NCBI GenBank assembly: GCA_910578405.1
Contig: CAJTQO010000040.1
Span: 1-29,382, forward strand
DNA length: 29,382 nucleotides
Reading direction: 5' to 3'
DNA from: an uncultured Lachnospiraceae bacterium
GTDB lineage: Bacteria; Bacillota; Clostridia; Lachnospirales; Lachnospiraceae
Under the pieces are notes generated by a model. The model was given only the letters and a program-made list of their open reading frames with translations. It was not told the origin of the DNA and did not search any database. Shown here piece by piece: positions 1-8,557 of this stretch; position 1 is the first letter of the stretch, and the number at the start of each line of letters is the position of its first letter. Position numbers and translations under genes: made by a program.

Positions 1-1
1 T

Positions 2-1741
2 GCGGTCATTGACCTGTCGGACAGGGCGAAACAGCCCATGCAGAGCGCGGACAAACGCTTTTGCGTCACTTACAACGGCGAAATCTACAACTACCGCGAA
101 TTGAGGAGGGAGCTGGAGGCGGAAGGCTTCGGCTTCGCCACGGAATCGGACACGGAAGTGCTGTTAAAGGCGTATGAGGCGTGGGGGGTCGCCGCCATAA
201 AGAGGCTGAACGGCATTTTCGCCTTCGCCCTTTGGGACGACGGCGAAAAGGAGCTGGTCATGGCGAGGGACCGCTATGGGGCGAAGCCGCTGTACTATGC
301 GGAAATCTCCGGCCAGCTTGCGTTCGCCTCGGAATACAAAGCCATTCTGGAGCATCCGGGATTTCGGAGGGAATTGAACCTGCGCGCGGTGAAGGAGTAT
401 TTCACGTTCCAAAACATATTCTCCAACGCGACCTTTTTGGAAGGCGTGAAGATTCTGGAGGCGGGAAGCTACATGAAAGTGGGCTATGGGGACAAAAGTG
501 CGCCAAAGCCGGTGGCTTATTGGGACTTCGATTTCCGCGAGCCGGAAAGGGCCATGGCGAGGCGGGAATATGAGGAAGAGCTTTGCCGGCTGTTTTCGCA
601 GGCCGTGCGGAGGCAGCTTATAAGCGACGTGCCGGTGGGGGCCTATCTGTCAGGGGGGATTGACTCCGGCTCCATTGCGGCGGTGGCGTCACGGCATGTG
701 CCGGACTTGAAGACCTTCACATGCGGGTTTGACCTTCGCTCGGCCTCAGGCATGGAATTGGCTTACGACGAACGGGAAAAGGCGGAATACATGTCCTACA
801 AGTTTAAGACGGAACACTATGAGGTGGTGTTAAAGTCCGGGGACATGGAAAGGTGCATGGAAAAGCTGGTGTGGCATATGGAGGACCCAAGGGTGGGGCA
901 GAGCTACCCGAACTTCTACGCGGCGAAGCTGTCGTCCAATTTCGTCAAGGTGGTGCTGGCGGGAAGCGGCGGGGACGAGCTGTTCGCCGGCTATCCCTGG
1001 AGGTATTACCGGGCTGCGGGCTGCCGCAGCTTCGACGAGTACGCGAAGAATTACTTTGAGTATTGGCAGCGCCTGCTTAAGGAGGACGAGATGGGGCGCT
1101 TTTTTGGCCCGGTGCATGGGAGGATTGAGGGCTATTCCACGGAAGCGGCGTTTAAAAGCGTGTTCGGCGGGATTCCCAAAAAGGAGCTGTCGCCGCAGCA
1201 GAGCGTCAATTATTCCCTTTACCTGGAGGCGAAGACGTTCCTGCACGGCCTCCTGTTGGTGGAGGACAAGCTGAGCATGGCCCACGGGCTGGAGACGAGG
1301 GTCCCTTTTTTGGACAACGACCTGGTGGACTTTGCGATGAAGGTCCCAGTGGGGCTTAAGCTTTCAAAGCTGGGGAGCGCGGAGGCGCTAAACGAAAATG
1401 AGCATGGGAGCAAGACGGAGAGGTATTTTGCAAGGAACGGGGACGGGAAAATCATTTTGCGCGACGCAATGAGAAGGTACGTCCCGGAGGAGATCGCCCA
1501 GGGGGGCAAACAGGGCTTTTCCGCGCCTGACGCGAGCTGGTTCCGGGGGGAGAGCATAGATTACGTGGACAGCGTCATTTCAAACCCGGATTCCCTGATT
1601 TACGAGTACATAGACAGGGAGTGCGCCCGCGACGCGCTAAAGAGGCATGTGAGCGGGAAGGAGAACAAAAGGCTTCTGATATGGTCGGTGATTAACTTTG
1701 AGGAGTGGCTGAGGCTTTTTATGAAGGGAAACGCCCCTTAA
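2..1741 (+). CDS. asnB: Asparagine synthase (glutamine-hydrolysing)-type amidotransferase, 5' partial
   Basis: The enzyme family moves ammonia from glutamine to an ATP-activated carboxylate; in glycan clusters it often amidates sugar acids. The frame is open from base 2 and the residues before the first internal Met (AVIDLSDRAKQP) are typical AsnB sequence. The gene therefore starts upstream of the window, and roughly 40-50 residues are missing, including the catalytic N-terminal Cys. Visible are the glutaminase domain (NGEIYNYREL, ESDTEVLL, NGIFAFALWD, ARDRYGAKPLYY), the synthetase PP-loop SGGIDSG near base 650, and the C-terminal ETRVPFLDNDLVDFA and KQGFSAPD blocks. It is complete at the 3' end. 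It is clearly more G+C-rich than the following genes, suggesting a different origin or a conserved edge of the island. The family is certain; whether the substrate is aspartate or a sugar acid is not. Confidence 0.9.
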   Translation, partial: AVIDLSDRAKQPMQSADKRFCVTYNGEIYNYRELRRELEAEGFGFATESDTEVLLKAYEAWGVAAIKRLNGIFAFALWDDGEKELVMARDRYGAKPLYYAEISGQLAFASEYKAILEHPGFRRELNLRAVKEYFTFQNIFSNATFLEGVKILEAGSYMKVGYGDKSAPKPVAYWDFDFREPERAMARREYEEELCRLFSQAVRRQLISDVPVGAYLSGGIDSGSIAAVASRHVPDLKTFTCGFDLRSASGMELAYDEREKAEYMSYKFKTEHYEVVLKSGDMERCMEKLVWHMEDPRVGQSYPNFYAAKLSSNFVKVVLAGSGGDELFAGYPWRYYRAAGCRSFDEYAKNYFEYWQRLLKEDEMGRFFGPVHGRIEGYSTEAAFKSVFGGIPKKELSPQQSVNYSLYLEAKTFLHGLLLVEDKLSMAHGLETRVPFLDNDLVDFAMKVPVGLKLSKLGSAEALNENEHGSKTERYFARNGDGKIILRDAMRRYVPEEIAQGGKQGFSAPDASWFRGESIDYVDSVISNPDSLIYEYIDRECARDALKRHVSGKENKRLLIWSVINFEEWLRLFMKGNAP

Positions 1742-1888
1742 GCGCATTTTGTAAGGCGCGCGGTTGGACGGAGCTTGTTCCAAGCATTTTCAAATGAGGG
1801 GTTTCTTGGCGTAAAGGACAAACGCAAAGGTGGAAAACAGGGAGTGGATATAGCCAGTCATTTATTTTCCATGGATTGGAGATTGGAA

Positions 1889-2848
1889 ATGAGAAAATGT
1901 GAAGTGAACGGTGATTTTTTTATAGATGGCAAAGGGATTCTGCGCGAAAGGGCTGTTTACTCCGATAGCCAGGAACAGACGAAAGACACGTTTTCTTTTA
2001 AATGGAAGCAAAAGGGCAGTTACTGCGGCGAAAGAATGAATGCGAAATACAGGGAATGGCTAAGGGAAAAGTATTTCGCAAATGACATGGATATGCTGGA
2101 GAAAATCTTTCACAACGGAAGCGTGGCGCTGGACGCTGGATGCGGAGCGGGGATGTCCGCCATTGGTTTGCTTGGGGAAAAATTAAAGGACATTTATTAC
2201 ATAGGGGTGGACATTTCAAGCGCCATAGAGGAAGCGCAGGAGAATATGGAGGCAATGGGATGTGGCCAAAACAGCGAGTTTGTGCAGTGCGACCTGAATC
2301 ATATCCCATTGACTGAAAAAGTGGACATCATTTTGGCCGAAGGCGTCTTGCACCATACGGACTCCACCAAGAAGGCGATTGTGAACTTATCCAAGCGATT
2401 GAAGAGCGGGGGGGGGTATTTTCTCTTTTATGTTTATGCAAAGAAGGCCCCAATCAGGGAGTTTACGGATGATTATATAAGAGGCTATTTTATGGATAAG
2501 AGCAACGAAGAGACTTGGGAGGAACTGAAAGGGCTGACAAGGTTAGGAAAGATGTTAGGGGATTTAGGCGTTACCTTAAACATGGAAGAAGGGATACCGT
2601 TCTTAGGGATAAAACCGGGTGAGACAGACTTGCAAAGGTTTTTTTACTGGAATTTATTTAAGTGCTTCTACGATCCGGAATATAGCCTTGAAGAGATGAA
2701 CCATATTAATTTTGACTGGTACCGTCCGTTGAATTGCCATAGGCAGACTCCAGAGGAAGTGGCGCAGTGGTGTAAGGAAGCGGGATTGAAGATTGAAAGG
2801 ATGAACGTGGAAGAAGCCGGGATAACGGTGGTCGCTTTGAAGGAATAA
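1889..2848 (+). CDS. Class I SAM-dependent methyltransferase
   Basis: A soluble methyltransferase of 319 residues. Motif I is ALDAGCGAGMS at residues 80-90, followed by the acidic strand end IGVDIS and the post-motif AEGVLHHTD, which places it in the Methyltransf_11/25-type fold. I chose ATG 1889 because GGAG lies seven bases upstream. An in-frame TTG at 1775 and ATG at 1871 have no ribosome site, although the frame stays open there. The C-terminal half (about residues 190-319) does not match a domain I recognise and may hold the acceptor site. The neighbours are an amidotransferase and a formyltransferase-aminotransferase set, so an amino sugar or glycan O/N-methylation is the likely role. 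That is an inference from context. Confidence 0.8.
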   Translation: MRKCEVNGDFFIDGKGILRERAVYSDSQEQTKDTFSFKWKQKGSYCGERMNAKYREWLREKYFANDMDMLEKIFHNGSVALDAGCGAGMSAIGLLGEKLKDIYYIGVDISSAIEEAQENMEAMGCGQNSEFVQCDLNHIPLTEKVDIILAEGVLHHTDSTKKAIVNLSKRLKSGGGYFLFYVYAKKAPIREFTDDYIRGYFMDKSNEETWEELKGLTRLGKMLGDLGVTLNMEEGIPFLGIKPGETDLQRFFYWNLFKCFYDPEYSLEEMNHINFDWYRPLNCHRQTPEEVAQWCKEAGLKIERMNVEEAGITVVALKE

Positions 2849-2988
2849 AAAAGGGAAAGACACACCTTTGGATTGCGCATATTGCAGTGCAAGGACACGG
2901 CTAAAATGTGTGCGTAGGGCTTGAAAGGATAGAAACGGCGCATAAATTTTTAATATGGACGGAGATAGAATAAAGGGAAGGGCATTAT

Positions 2989-3936
2989 ATGAAAGTGGCA
3001 ATGTTTATATCATCTAAATATGGGCTGCAATGTTATAAAGCAGTGGAAAAGATGGAAGGCATTGAAATGGTAGGAATATTGACCACGCCTTTGCATTTCA
3101 CGTTAAGGTATGAGAGGAATAAAACAAAAGAGATGCAAAATGCAATTTATGAGGATGTTGTAAAAGAAAGCCTGGAAAAAAAGACGCAGATCTATATAAC
3201 GGATAAAGCGAATAGTGAAGACTCCATTAACATGATACAAAAATGGAAGCCTGATTTAATTATTGTTTCCGGGTGGTATCACATTATAAGCGGGAAAGTC
3301 CTCGCCATACCGGAAAAAGGGGTCATAGGATTGCACGCATCGCTTTTGCCGCGTTACCGGGGAGGGGCGCCTTTGGCATGGCAAATCATTAGGGGTGAAA
3401 AGGAATCTGGGATTACTCTGTTTTATATTGGGCAGGGAGTGGATACGGGCGACATCATTGGCCAGAAAAAGGTTTTAATCGCAAAAGAAGATGACATAGG
3501 CACGCTATATGAGAAAGTGGGGGAAGCGGGAATTGAGCTTTTAACGGAATATGTGCCGCAGATAGCGAATAATTGCGCGCCGCGCAACAAGCAAATTGAC
3601 ATTGATAAATACAGTGTTTATCCGCAGCGCAAGGAATCGGACGGGAGAATAGATTGGCTATTGGAGCCTGTGGATATTTACAATTTTGTAAGGGCGCAGA
3701 CGCGCCCTTATCCGGGGGCGTTTTCAACATATAAGGGGGTTAAGGTTTTTATATGGAAATGTAAGGCAGCCAAAACGGAAGGGAGCCATGACATAGCGGG
3801 AACGATAATAGACATTTGGGAAAAACATCCTGTCATAAGCGTGGGAAGGCAGGGCGGCGCAGTGATATTAATGGATTATAGTTTGGAAACGGATGATGAA
3901 AGCATTGAAATGAAAAAAGGGGAAAGGCTTATGTGA
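2989..3936 (+). CDS. Formyltransferase-family protein (sugar N-formyltransferase-like), altered active site
   Basis: The family uses 10-formyltetrahydrofolate to formylate an amine: Met-tRNA in Fmt, or 4-/3-amino sugars in ArnA, WbkC and QdtF relatives. The fold signature HASLLPRYRGGAP runs from residue 116, SGITLF follows, and VDTGDIIG carries Asp152. A C-terminal Fmt_C-like part (DGRIDW, VRAQTRPYPGAF) is present. The usual catalytic Asn two residues before His is Gly114 here (IGLHASLL), so the classical Asn-His-Asp triad is incomplete. Position next to a DegT aminotransferase argues for a sugar rather than tRNA substrate. The length of 315 residues is normal. The start ATG has a GGAAGGG site. 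The family is confident; activity is uncertain. Confidence 0.82.
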   Translation: MKVAMFISSKYGLQCYKAVEKMEGIEMVGILTTPLHFTLRYERNKTKEMQNAIYEDVVKESLEKKTQIYITDKANSEDSINMIQKWKPDLIIVSGWYHIISGKVLAIPEKGVIGLHASLLPRYRGGAPLAWQIIRGEKESGITLFYIGQGVDTGDIIGQKKVLIAKEDDIGTLYEKVGEAGIELLTEYVPQIANNCAPRNKQIDIDKYSVYPQRKESDGRIDWLLEPVDIYNFVRAQTRPYPGAFSTYKGVKVFIWKCKAAKTEGSHDIAGTIIDIWEKHPVISVGRQGGAVILMDYSLETDDESIEMKKGERLM

Positions 3937-3998
3937 TGAAGGGCAAAATGCCTTATTCATCACTGATTGATAAATGCATGAAGCGAGGAAGATGGGAA

Positions 3999-5132
3999 AT
4001 GATACCAATAACCAAACCGTATTTTGACGAGGATGAAGTAAAAAGCCTGAAAGAGTGCCTGGATTCAGGGTGGGTTACGCAGGGTCCTATGACGGAGAGA
4101 TTTGAAAGCCTGTTTAAGGAAGAGCATCCCTGTAAGTATGCAGTTTCTGTGTCTTCATGCACGGCGGCGCTGCATATTGCTCTGCTTGCCTTAGGGATTG
4201 GCTCCGGGGATGAAGTCATTGTGCCGGCGTTTACATGGATAACGTCAGCCAGTTGCGTGGAATATGTGGGAGGGGATGTCAGATTTGTGGATGTTGAGGC
4301 AGGGACAATGAACATTGACCCTGAAAAGATAGAAGAGGCAATCACCCCTAAGACCAAGGCGATTATAGCGGTGCATTTATTCGGATGCCCGGCCAAAATG
4401 GATGAGATAATGGGGATTGCAAAGAAACATAATTTGTATGTCGTGGAAGACTGCGCATGTGCAATTGGCGCCGCTTATAAAGGGAAAAAAGTGGGGACCA
4501 TAGGGGATGTGGGATGTTTTTCGTTCCATCCAAGGAAAGCGATTACAACTGGAGAAGGCGGAATGTGTTCCACGAATAACGAAAGGCTATACTGCAAAAT
4601 GCTTCAATATAAGAACCATGGGGCCAATCCAGTCAAGAGGGAGGAGGGGTATGGCAAACCATATTATATGGGCGTTTATGATGAAGTCGGATATAATTTG
4701 CGGTTGTCTGACATCCAGGCCGCAGTGGGGATTGCGCAGTTTAAGAAATTGCATCTGTTGCTGGAGGACAGGAAAAGATGCGCGGAGTATTATATGGAAA
4801 AGCTGCATGGATGTCCGCATGTCATTTTGCCTGCGGCGCCTAAAGGATTTGGGCATACGTATCAGTCCTTTGTTATTTTATTGAAATCGGGAGACAGGGA
4901 AGCGAGGAATCGGATAATGGTGGAAATGCAGCGGCAGGGGATTCAAACGAGGCCGGGGACGATAGCGATAGCGAGAACTGAATTTAATAGGAAAAAGTAT
5001 GGTTTGCTTGACGGTGAATGCCCAATGGCGGAATTTTGTGAAGATGCGTCGCTGACGCTGCCCATATATCCGTTTATGAAGCCGGACGTCCAGGATAGGG
5101 TTTTAGAATTAATCTGCAGGGCAATGGCGTAG
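3999..5132 (+). CDS. DegT/DnrJ/EryC1-family PLP-dependent sugar aminotransferase
   Basis: It transfers an amino group from glutamate to a keto-sugar nucleotide. The family start MIPITKPYFDEDEV is seen at ATG 3999, preceded by GAGGAAGATGGG. The frame continues upstream to ATG 3933, which overlaps the formyltransferase stop but lacks family similarity. The motifs are SSCTAALHIAL (PLP phosphate), VVEDCACAIGA with Asp151, and SFHPRKAITTGEGGM with the PLP lysine Lys180, followed by the C-terminal NLRLSDIQAAVG. Length is 377 residues, normal for the family. It probably forms a 4- or 3-amino-deoxy sugar that the adjacent formyltransferase or acyltransferase modifies. The nucleotide and ring position cannot be told from sequence. 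Confidence 0.9.
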   Translation: MIPITKPYFDEDEVKSLKECLDSGWVTQGPMTERFESLFKEEHPCKYAVSVSSCTAALHIALLALGIGSGDEVIVPAFTWITSASCVEYVGGDVRFVDVEAGTMNIDPEKIEEAITPKTKAIIAVHLFGCPAKMDEIMGIAKKHNLYVVEDCACAIGAAYKGKKVGTIGDVGCFSFHPRKAITTGEGGMCSTNNERLYCKMLQYKNHGANPVKREEGYGKPYYMGVYDEVGYNLRLSDIQAAVGIAQFKKLHLLLEDRKRCAEYYMEKLHGCPHVILPAAPKGFGHTYQSFVILLKSGDREARNRIMVEMQRQGIQTRPGTIAIARTEFNRKKYGLLDGECPMAEFCEDASLTLPIYPFMKPDVQDRVLELICRAMA

Positions 5133-5169
5133 TGTGAGGCATTTGGGATAAATTGGGTGGACGGGAAAT

Positions 5170-5912
5170 ATGGATGTGGATAAAAAATATATTTGACATT
5201 TGATATGGATTGGGCATGCGATGAAGTAATGGATTTTTTGTATGACGCGCTGGAGCAATATAATTTAAGCGCGACTATAAACATAACAAATGTTTTTAGC
5301 GCTTTGGAAAAGTATAAAAAAAATAAGAAAATTCATTTAGGAATACACCCTAATTTTAATTTTTTGATTGACGGAAGTAAGGGTGGGAGTAGCAATAAAG
5401 AGGAGGTTATCCGACGGTGTAAAGACGTGATCCCTGATGCAGTGGTGGCGCGCTCCCACTCGTTGCTAAATTCTTCCCCTATTACGAAATCCCTTTATGA
5501 CCATGGCATAAGATTTGAACTGAATCATTTTATAGAGCCATATGAGGGGATATGCGTATATCCGTGGCTGTTCCAGGGCGTTGTGCAAGTCCCGTTTTTT
5601 TATGAGGATGATTTATGGCTGTTAGAAGAAAGCAATAATAGTCCTTCCTTTTATTTAAGCCCCAATATCAATATGCATAAGGTTTTTAATTTCCATCCTA
5701 TCCACTTATTTCTGAACAGTGAGTGTCTTGAGAGGTATGGGAAAATCAAAGGGGACAGCCATAACTTTTCATTTATTAAAAAGAATGTGAATGCAAACAG
5801 TTATGGGATATGGGATTTCTTTTTAGAGTTGATAGGGCTTGCCAGGAAGCGTGGATATCAATTTGAGGTTATTGAGACAATGGAAGTGGATAAATGGAGA
5901 AGGAAACAATGA
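5170..5912 (+). pseudogene. Polysaccharide-deacetylase-like protein with an apparent -1 frame disruption at codon 6
   Basis: The long open frame begins at TTG 5193 with TFDMDWACDEV and runs 239 residues. It has a NodB-like Asp-x-Asp start, a HLGIHPNFN block (His-x3-His, candidate metal ligands) and RSHS, so it is a distant member of the deacetylase superfamily. TTG 5193 has no convincing ribosome site. ATG 5170 does have one (GGACGGG), but its frame reads MDVDKKYI and stops at TGA 5194. One more A in the A6 run at 5182-5187 would join them as MDVDKKIYLTFDMDW, a natural-looking start. So this is a frameshift, an assembly error, or slippage control; TTG initiation is the alternative. The stop overlaps the next ATG (ATGA), which argues that the gene is still in a live operon. 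Confidence 0.6.
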
Positions 5913-6793
5913 GACTTTCGGAAATATTTTGTGACGCACAGGGAAACTTGCTGCGCGATGGGGAATTTGACATATTTGGCATTTTGACCACACATGCGCA
6001 AGGCAAAAAGGTATTTAGTTACATAAATGATAAAAGGTTTCAGGAAGAATTAGCCAATGGCGATCTTTCCTGCATAGTGTGTACAAAAGAATTGCTGGAA
6101 AACTTGCCAGGCCATATAAAAGGGGTCATCATTTCTGAGAATCCGGGGGAAACCTTTTGGCAGATTCACAGCAGACAGAAAGTCATAAAATTTCCGACAT
6201 TGATAGGAAATAATTGTAAGATTAGTGAGAAAGCGTATATTGCGAAGGAGAATGTAATAATAGGCGATAATGCAATTATTGAAGAATTTGTATCGGTAAA
6301 GGAGTGTACAAAAATAGGGGACAATTGCGTCATTAGGGCTGGAAGCGTCGTCGGAGGGGAAGGGTTTCAGCTGCAAATCGGAAGCGGCCAGGCATATTCA
6401 GTGGTTAAGCATTTGGGGAATGTTTTGATTGGGGACAACGTGGAGCTGCAGCAATCGGTTTGTGTCGATAAGGCGCTTTTCAGTTGGGACAGCACGGTGA
6501 TTGGGGATGGGACTAAAGTGGATAATTTAGCGCATATAGGCCATGCGGTTAAAATAGGGAGGAATTGCAGAATCACTGCAGGGGTGATCTTTGCAGGGAG
6601 TGTCGTAACGCAAGACAATGTTTGGTTTGGAATAAATGCCTCGATAAGGAATAACATTACCATAGAAAAGAATGCAAACATTTCAATGGGAAGCGTAGTT
6701 ACGAAAAGGGTGGAAAAAGACAAAAAGGTCAGTGGGAATTTTGCAATAGACCATAATGCGTTTATAGAAAATATAAAGCATAGCGTGACATAA
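5909..6793 (+). CDS. LpxD-like left-handed beta-helix acyltransferase
   Basis: A probable N-acyltransferase acting on an amino sugar. After an N-terminal domain of about 100 residues (FGILTTHAQGKKVFSYINDKRF), the protein shows hexapeptide repeats (IGDNAIIEEF, IGDNCVIRAGSVVGGEGF, IGDGTKVDNLAHIGHAVKIGRNC, ITAGVIFAGSV). The NLAHIGHAVKIG block matches the LpxD/WbbJ-type catalytic-His region. LpxD normally N-acylates lipid A precursors, but no other lipid A genes are visible and the host looks Gram-positive, so a glycan sugar is the better guess. ATG 5909 overlaps the previous stop by ATGA and has AGAAGGA upstream. The frame opens earlier, at 5894, without a ribosome site. It pairs naturally with the hydratase that follows, which could make a 3-hydroxyacyl-CoA donor. 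Confidence 0.82.
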   Translation: MRLSEIFCDAQGNLLRDGEFDIFGILTTHAQGKKVFSYINDKRFQEELANGDLSCIVCTKELLENLPGHIKGVIISENPGETFWQIHSRQKVIKFPTLIGNNCKISEKAYIAKENVIIGDNAIIEEFVSVKECTKIGDNCVIRAGSVVGGEGFQLQIGSGQAYSVVKHLGNVLIGDNVELQQSVCVDKALFSWDSTVIGDGTKVDNLAHIGHAVKIGRNCRITAGVIFAGSVVTQDNVWFGINASIRNNITIEKNANISMGSVVTKRVEKDKKVSGNFAIDHNAFIENIKHSVT

Positions 6794-6899
6794 AATAGGA
6801 TTTCCGGCTCCATTTGTGAGATGGCTGAGGGGAGGGCTTCAGGGGAGGGAAAGAAAAAATGTGATTTGGTTGATTTGAAGGTAGGGAGTCGGTAATAAT

Positions 6900-7325
6900 A
6901 TGGGACTGAAATATATAGTTGGCGCAACGGCGGAAGTTTCAAAAACCATATCGGAAAGCGATGTCTATTTATTTGCGGGGATAACAGGGGATTTTAATCC
7001 TGTCCATATCAATAAAGTGTCAGCGGAAGCGTCAATTTTTGGAGAACGGGTGGTTCATGGCGCATTAGTGTCGGGTTTGATTTCAACAGTGATAGGAATG
7101 AAACTTCCGGGTCCAGGAACGGTTTATGTACAGCAGGACAGTAAATATCTTAAGCCAGTAAAGATAGGCGACACCATAACGGCGGTTGTCACTTTGAAAA
7201 GCGTTATAAATCGGGAAAAGGGAATATTGGAATTGGGAACAGAGGCATTCAATCAGAAACAAGAAAAGGTGGTTGAGGGAAGAGCTGTTGTAATGGCGCC
7301 AAGTGGAGTAAACGAAGACAAATAA
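6900..7325 (+). CDS. MaoC/PhaJ-like (R)-specific enoyl-CoA hydratase
   Basis: A hot-dog-fold protein of 141 residues. The (R)-hydratase signature FAGITGDFNPVHIN gives the catalytic dyad Asp31 and His36. The following ERVVHGALVSGL and PGPGTVYVQQDSKYLKPV blocks are typical of single-domain PhaJ proteins. The known reaction is reversible hydration of trans-2-enoyl-CoA to (R)-3-hydroxyacyl-CoA. Its position directly after an LpxD-like acyltransferase suggests that it supplies a hydroxyacyl group for a sugar rather than serving fatty acid or PHA metabolism. AGGGAG lies 11-12 bases before the ATG. About 106 bases separate it from the acyltransferase; I saw no hairpin there. Confidence 0.88.
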   Translation: MGLKYIVGATAEVSKTISESDVYLFAGITGDFNPVHINKVSAEASIFGERVVHGALVSGLISTVIGMKLPGPGTVYVQQDSKYLKPVKIGDTITAVVTLKSVINREKGILELGTEAFNQKQEKVVEGRAVVMAPSGVNEDK

Positions 7326-7353
7326 ATTTTCTGCAGCGAGGAGATTTTGTGAA

Positions 7354-8547
7354 ATGTTATTTTATGATGGAATAGAAGCGGATGAGGAGAAAGTCTGGTT
7401 AATCAATTCTAAATATAATGTTTTAATGGAGATAGACAGAAAGACTGGAACCGTTTTGCCATGCGGCATCATACCGGATAGTGAGAAATTAAACTATATG
7501 ATGTTATATAGATATATGTTTAAGTATGAAAAAAAATTATTTTTATTTCCTTATGTTGCAGAGAATATATGCATTTATGATTTAGATGAAAAGAAATTTG
7601 AGTTGGTTAAATTAGATTCTACAAAACATAAGGAAAATTGTTATTGGGAATTTACTGGATGCAACCGAGTGAAAAATAAAGTTATTGTATATGGTTTTAA
7701 TTCTGTGATTTTAATTATTGATTTACTTACTTATCAGATAGATTATTTAGATTTAGAGAAAAAATTGCCCGAGGGATATGACATTAGACAATGGTTCTTG
7801 CGGTATTCATACTCTGTAGATAGAAATTTGTTTTTAATTCCATTGAGTTTTCCCTGCGTAATAGAAATAGATGTTTTTAGTGAACAAGTTAAATTTTACA
7901 AACTTTTGGAAAATGACAATATCTGGATTGATAATCCGGTATTGGATCATTCTTTTTTATATTATTTTGAGAGGATAGAGGGAAATTCTGTCATACTTAC
8001 AAAGCATGATTTGCATACACAAATGGTTGAAAGATATGACTTTGGAATAAAAAAATTAAAAAATAAAAAGGTTTTTGGGTTTGTTGCCGTATGCAAAGAC
8101 ATCTTGTGGATGCTGCCTGGAACGTATGGGGATGGCTACAAATTTGATTTAAAAAGAAATAAATTAGAAAAGCTAAATCATTTGCCAGTAAATCATGTGG
8201 ACAAGTTAGGCGATGATTATCCATATGAATTTAATTATAGGAACGGTTTTGTAACGGAAGATAATCATATAATCGCTGTACATTCATGGACAAGCCAGTT
8301 GGTAGATATTAATATGATAAATGGTAAAATTAAAGTTGTCCCATTGAAAAAAGGGGAAAGCGGAGAATGGAATAAGTTATTCGATGAACTTCTCGATAAT
8401 TCTTCTGACAATAATATAAAAAAAGAACGAGTGGAAGGAATCTTACATACATATTTAATGAGAATATTTCAGAGTAAGAAATTAGATAATGGAAAATTGG
8501 AAAATGGAATAGGGGATATGATATACCTGTCGTTAAAAAATGGTTAA
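7354..8547 (+). CDS. Unknown protein, beta-propeller-like repeats
   Basis: I do not recognise a named family. The 397-residue product has at least five to six repeats of a pattern ending in a hydrophobic-Asp turn: VLMEIDRKTGTVL, ICIYDLDEKKFELV, ILIIDLLTYQIDYL, VIEIDVFSEQVKFY, YKFDLKRNKLEKL, LVDINMINGKIKVV. This is the blade rhythm of a beta-propeller (WD/kelch/NHL-like). It is rich in Tyr, Trp and charged residues and has no signal peptide or membrane span, so it is probably cytoplasmic. GAGGAG lies ten bases before ATG 7354. It begins a distinctly AT-rich stretch reaching 11471. Sitting among glycosyltransferases, it could be a scaffold, a glycan-binding partner or an unusual transferase; that is a guess. 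Confidence 0.7.
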   Translation: MLFYDGIEADEEKVWLINSKYNVLMEIDRKTGTVLPCGIIPDSEKLNYMMLYRYMFKYEKKLFLFPYVAENICIYDLDEKKFELVKLDSTKHKENCYWEFTGCNRVKNKVIVYGFNSVILIIDLLTYQIDYLDLEKKLPEGYDIRQWFLRYSYSVDRNLFLIPLSFPCVIEIDVFSEQVKFYKLLENDNIWIDNPVLDHSFLYYFERIEGNSVILTKHDLHTQMVERYDFGIKKLKNKKVFGFVAVCKDILWMLPGTYGDGYKFDLKRNKLEKLNHLPVNHVDKLGDDYPYEFNYRNGFVTEDNHIIAVHSWTSQLVDINMINGKIKVVPLKKGESGEWNKLFDELLDNSSDNNIKKERVEGILHTYLMRIFQSKKLDNGKLENGIGDMIYLSLKNG

Positions 8548-8557
8548 GGAGAAGAAA

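Noticed and set aside
1773..1790. GCTTG-TTC-CAAGC followed by ATTTT, terminator-like
   Set aside because: The stem has only five pairs and the T-run is short; not enough for a terminator call.
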